Shown piece by piece: positions 62,732 to 64,000 of a stretch of DNA of 64,000 nucleotides. Numbering within the stretch: position 1 is the first letter of the stretch; each line of letters opens with the position of its first letter. Source of the DNA: Pseudisothecium myosuroides (lineage: Eukaryota; Streptophyta; Bryopsida; Hypnales; Lembophyllaceae); assembly GCA_951799445.1 (NCBI GenBank), contig OX637289.1, forward strand, positions 30,008,245 through 30,072,244, written 5' to 3'. Below the pieces are notes generated by a model. It saw only the letters and a list, made by a program, of their open reading frames with translations, was not told the origin of the DNA and did not search any database. Position numbers and translations under genes: made by a program.

Positions 62732-63177
62732 TAGATATTTTAATAAGGACATCACCTCTTGGCTTGAAAAAACCAGTTTGCAAATAAAATGATTGATGTG
62801 CTTGGTAATCAACCACCAATCGATCACCCCCAAGTTTTTTTTGCAGACCATTTGACAAGCTTGAAAAAAACACCATTGTTTTAAATCTAGGGTGCCTCCT
62901 CACCTTGCAAATTGGATGACCTTTTAACAATCATCCAATTTGCAAGATAGGTGCTTATATAATTTGTATGGAATTGTAGAAAATGATTGTAGAAGTCCTA
63001 GATTCTCAGTTTGAAATGATTTCTTAAATAATTAGAAACTTTAAGTAGGTAACACTCCTTCACACTCAGTCATGCAAGCTTTTGAGGTGAACACCTTTGA
63101 AAACACCACTTTTTTGTATTGTGCCTAGTTACTAATATTAGATTGGTCAAATTCTCATATATTTTCTTGTTTGCAAG

Positions 63178-63367
63178 TGAAAGGAGTTTTCAATGCACTA
63201 AAGAACACAACATTTAGATACCATATGGAAAAGTTATAAAGGGTCAAAGTTTTTTTGGTAGAGCTTCAAAAATTGTTTCTTCCACATAGGTACATATTGG
63301 TTTTGGAGATGTACATAGAATGATGATGGCGGATTTGGATCAACGGTGCATTTGGGGGGCCCACCTT
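63178..63367. repeat. Dispersed repeat U, second copy
   Basis: Counterpart of 3229-3410, same orientation, ending at GGGGGGCCCACCTT. Confidence 0.65.
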
Positions 63368-63410
63368 GTCACATAAGAAAAGGACAAATATATGAAAGCT
63401 ACACCCTCAA

Positions 63411-63550
63411 AAGGTAAACCAACCTATTACCGCCCCCATCACAATTCCGCCCTTGTGTACTTGTGGTGTATATTTTTGTTCTAAAAAGTAACCTATAGGT
63501 ACATAAGGGTGGAAAATTGAGATGGAGGTAGTAATAGTTTGGTTCACCTT
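63411..63550. mobile_element. Near-complete inverted-repeat (foldback) MITE
   Basis: Left arm AAGGTAAACCAACCTATTAC...; complement of right arm AAGGTGAACCAAACTATTAC.... The arms of nearly 60 bp pair at roughly three quarters of positions, leaving a loop of about 20-25 bp. Such a transcript would form a long hairpin. Confidence 0.65.
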
Positions 63551-64000
63551 ATAGGAATAAGCCAATTCTATGGATATAAATAAATGTTTTATACGGAATA
63601 TATAAAATTTGAAATTGATGTCTTGAAAAATTGGAAACACGTTGATTTCAATGTTCAGGAGTGACCTTGTGTAAGACTTCTTGAAATTTACAGATTGACT
63701 AACATATTTATCGTAAAGTGTGTGCAAGGCAGGACCAGTAGCCAGAGATTGGGAAAAACACAGGACCAAATTCCCTTGAGCACCCAAAGTGAGGTCTGAT
63801 TGAGTTTGGTGCCGTGTTTATTTTGTTCTATTCTAAGTTAAACGTTCCTCTGACATAGGTTCACAAACACAGGACAACTTTGTGATAACTCTATTAATAC
63901 CAAAATTATTTTATTTTTTCAAAGGTGGATGGTGAACAATTTCTATAGTACTTGGGTTTAATGTACTTAAAATTGCATAGTATGATGCTATGAGTAAATT
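63551..64000. other. AT-rich sequence at window edge
   Basis: No gene or element recognised. Confidence 0.4.

Noticed and set aside
63407..63787. 126-codon open frame on the minus strand
   Set aside because: It runs through the foldback MITE at 63411-63550, so it is not a gene.

Overview
The window is nuclear DNA of a land plant. Every gene is split by short spliceosomal introns with GT-AG borders (apart from two special cases), and several proteins are plant or plastid types: a type II metacaspase, a chloroplast ABC1 kinase and a short DnaJ-type zinc-finger protein. TTTAGGG-like telo-boxes sit at two gene starts. Non-coding DNA is very AT-rich and crowded with small inverted-repeat elements, while exons are close to balanced in base composition. 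A non-seed plant (moss, lycophyte or fern relative) seems most likely, but the sequence alone does not settle it.

Six genes can be rebuilt exon by exon with consistent reading phase. Left to right they are: a BCD1/ZNHIT6-type box C/D snoRNP assembly factor (minus, 13611-15908); a WD40-repeat protein with an N-terminal coiled coil (minus, 18493-22478); the nucleoporin Aladin/AAAS (plus, 22956-27917), divergent from the WD40 gene across a 477-bp shared promoter; a type II metacaspase (plus, 29931-32585); a 22-exon chloroplast ABC1K atypical kinase (plus, 36874-46470); and a 105-residue DnaJ-type cysteine-rich zinc-finger protein (minus, 51036-51979). These are unrelated housekeeping functions (snoRNA biogenesis, nuclear pore, protease, plastid lipid/quinone control, chaperone), with no sign of a functional cluster.

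The rest (about 1-13.5 kb, 33-36 kb and 46.5-64 kb) is gene-poor and built largely of non-autonomous inverted-repeat elements. The striking group is a set of about a dozen elements of 0.3-0.95 kb whose ends read TTAA-CCC...GGG-TTAA. They fall into several sequence families that share internal motifs. TTAA targets with CCC termini are the signature of the piggyBac superfamily, and one copy can be compared with two unoccupied paralogous sites that carry a single TTAA. Two of these elements abut and share one TTAA. Other small elements are a pogo/Emigrant-like MITE, a Tourist-like MITE, a TA-flanked MITE in the metacaspase intron, a nested CACTAAAT-ended MITE and several foldbacks.

Other notable signals: the Aladin gene contains a U12-type AT-AC intron with near-consensus donor and branch site, and probably a GC-AG intron. 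About 1.3 kb upstream of the metacaspase lies a hairpin whose arms match the first codons of that gene, in sense and antisense, like a young inverted-duplication small-RNA locus.
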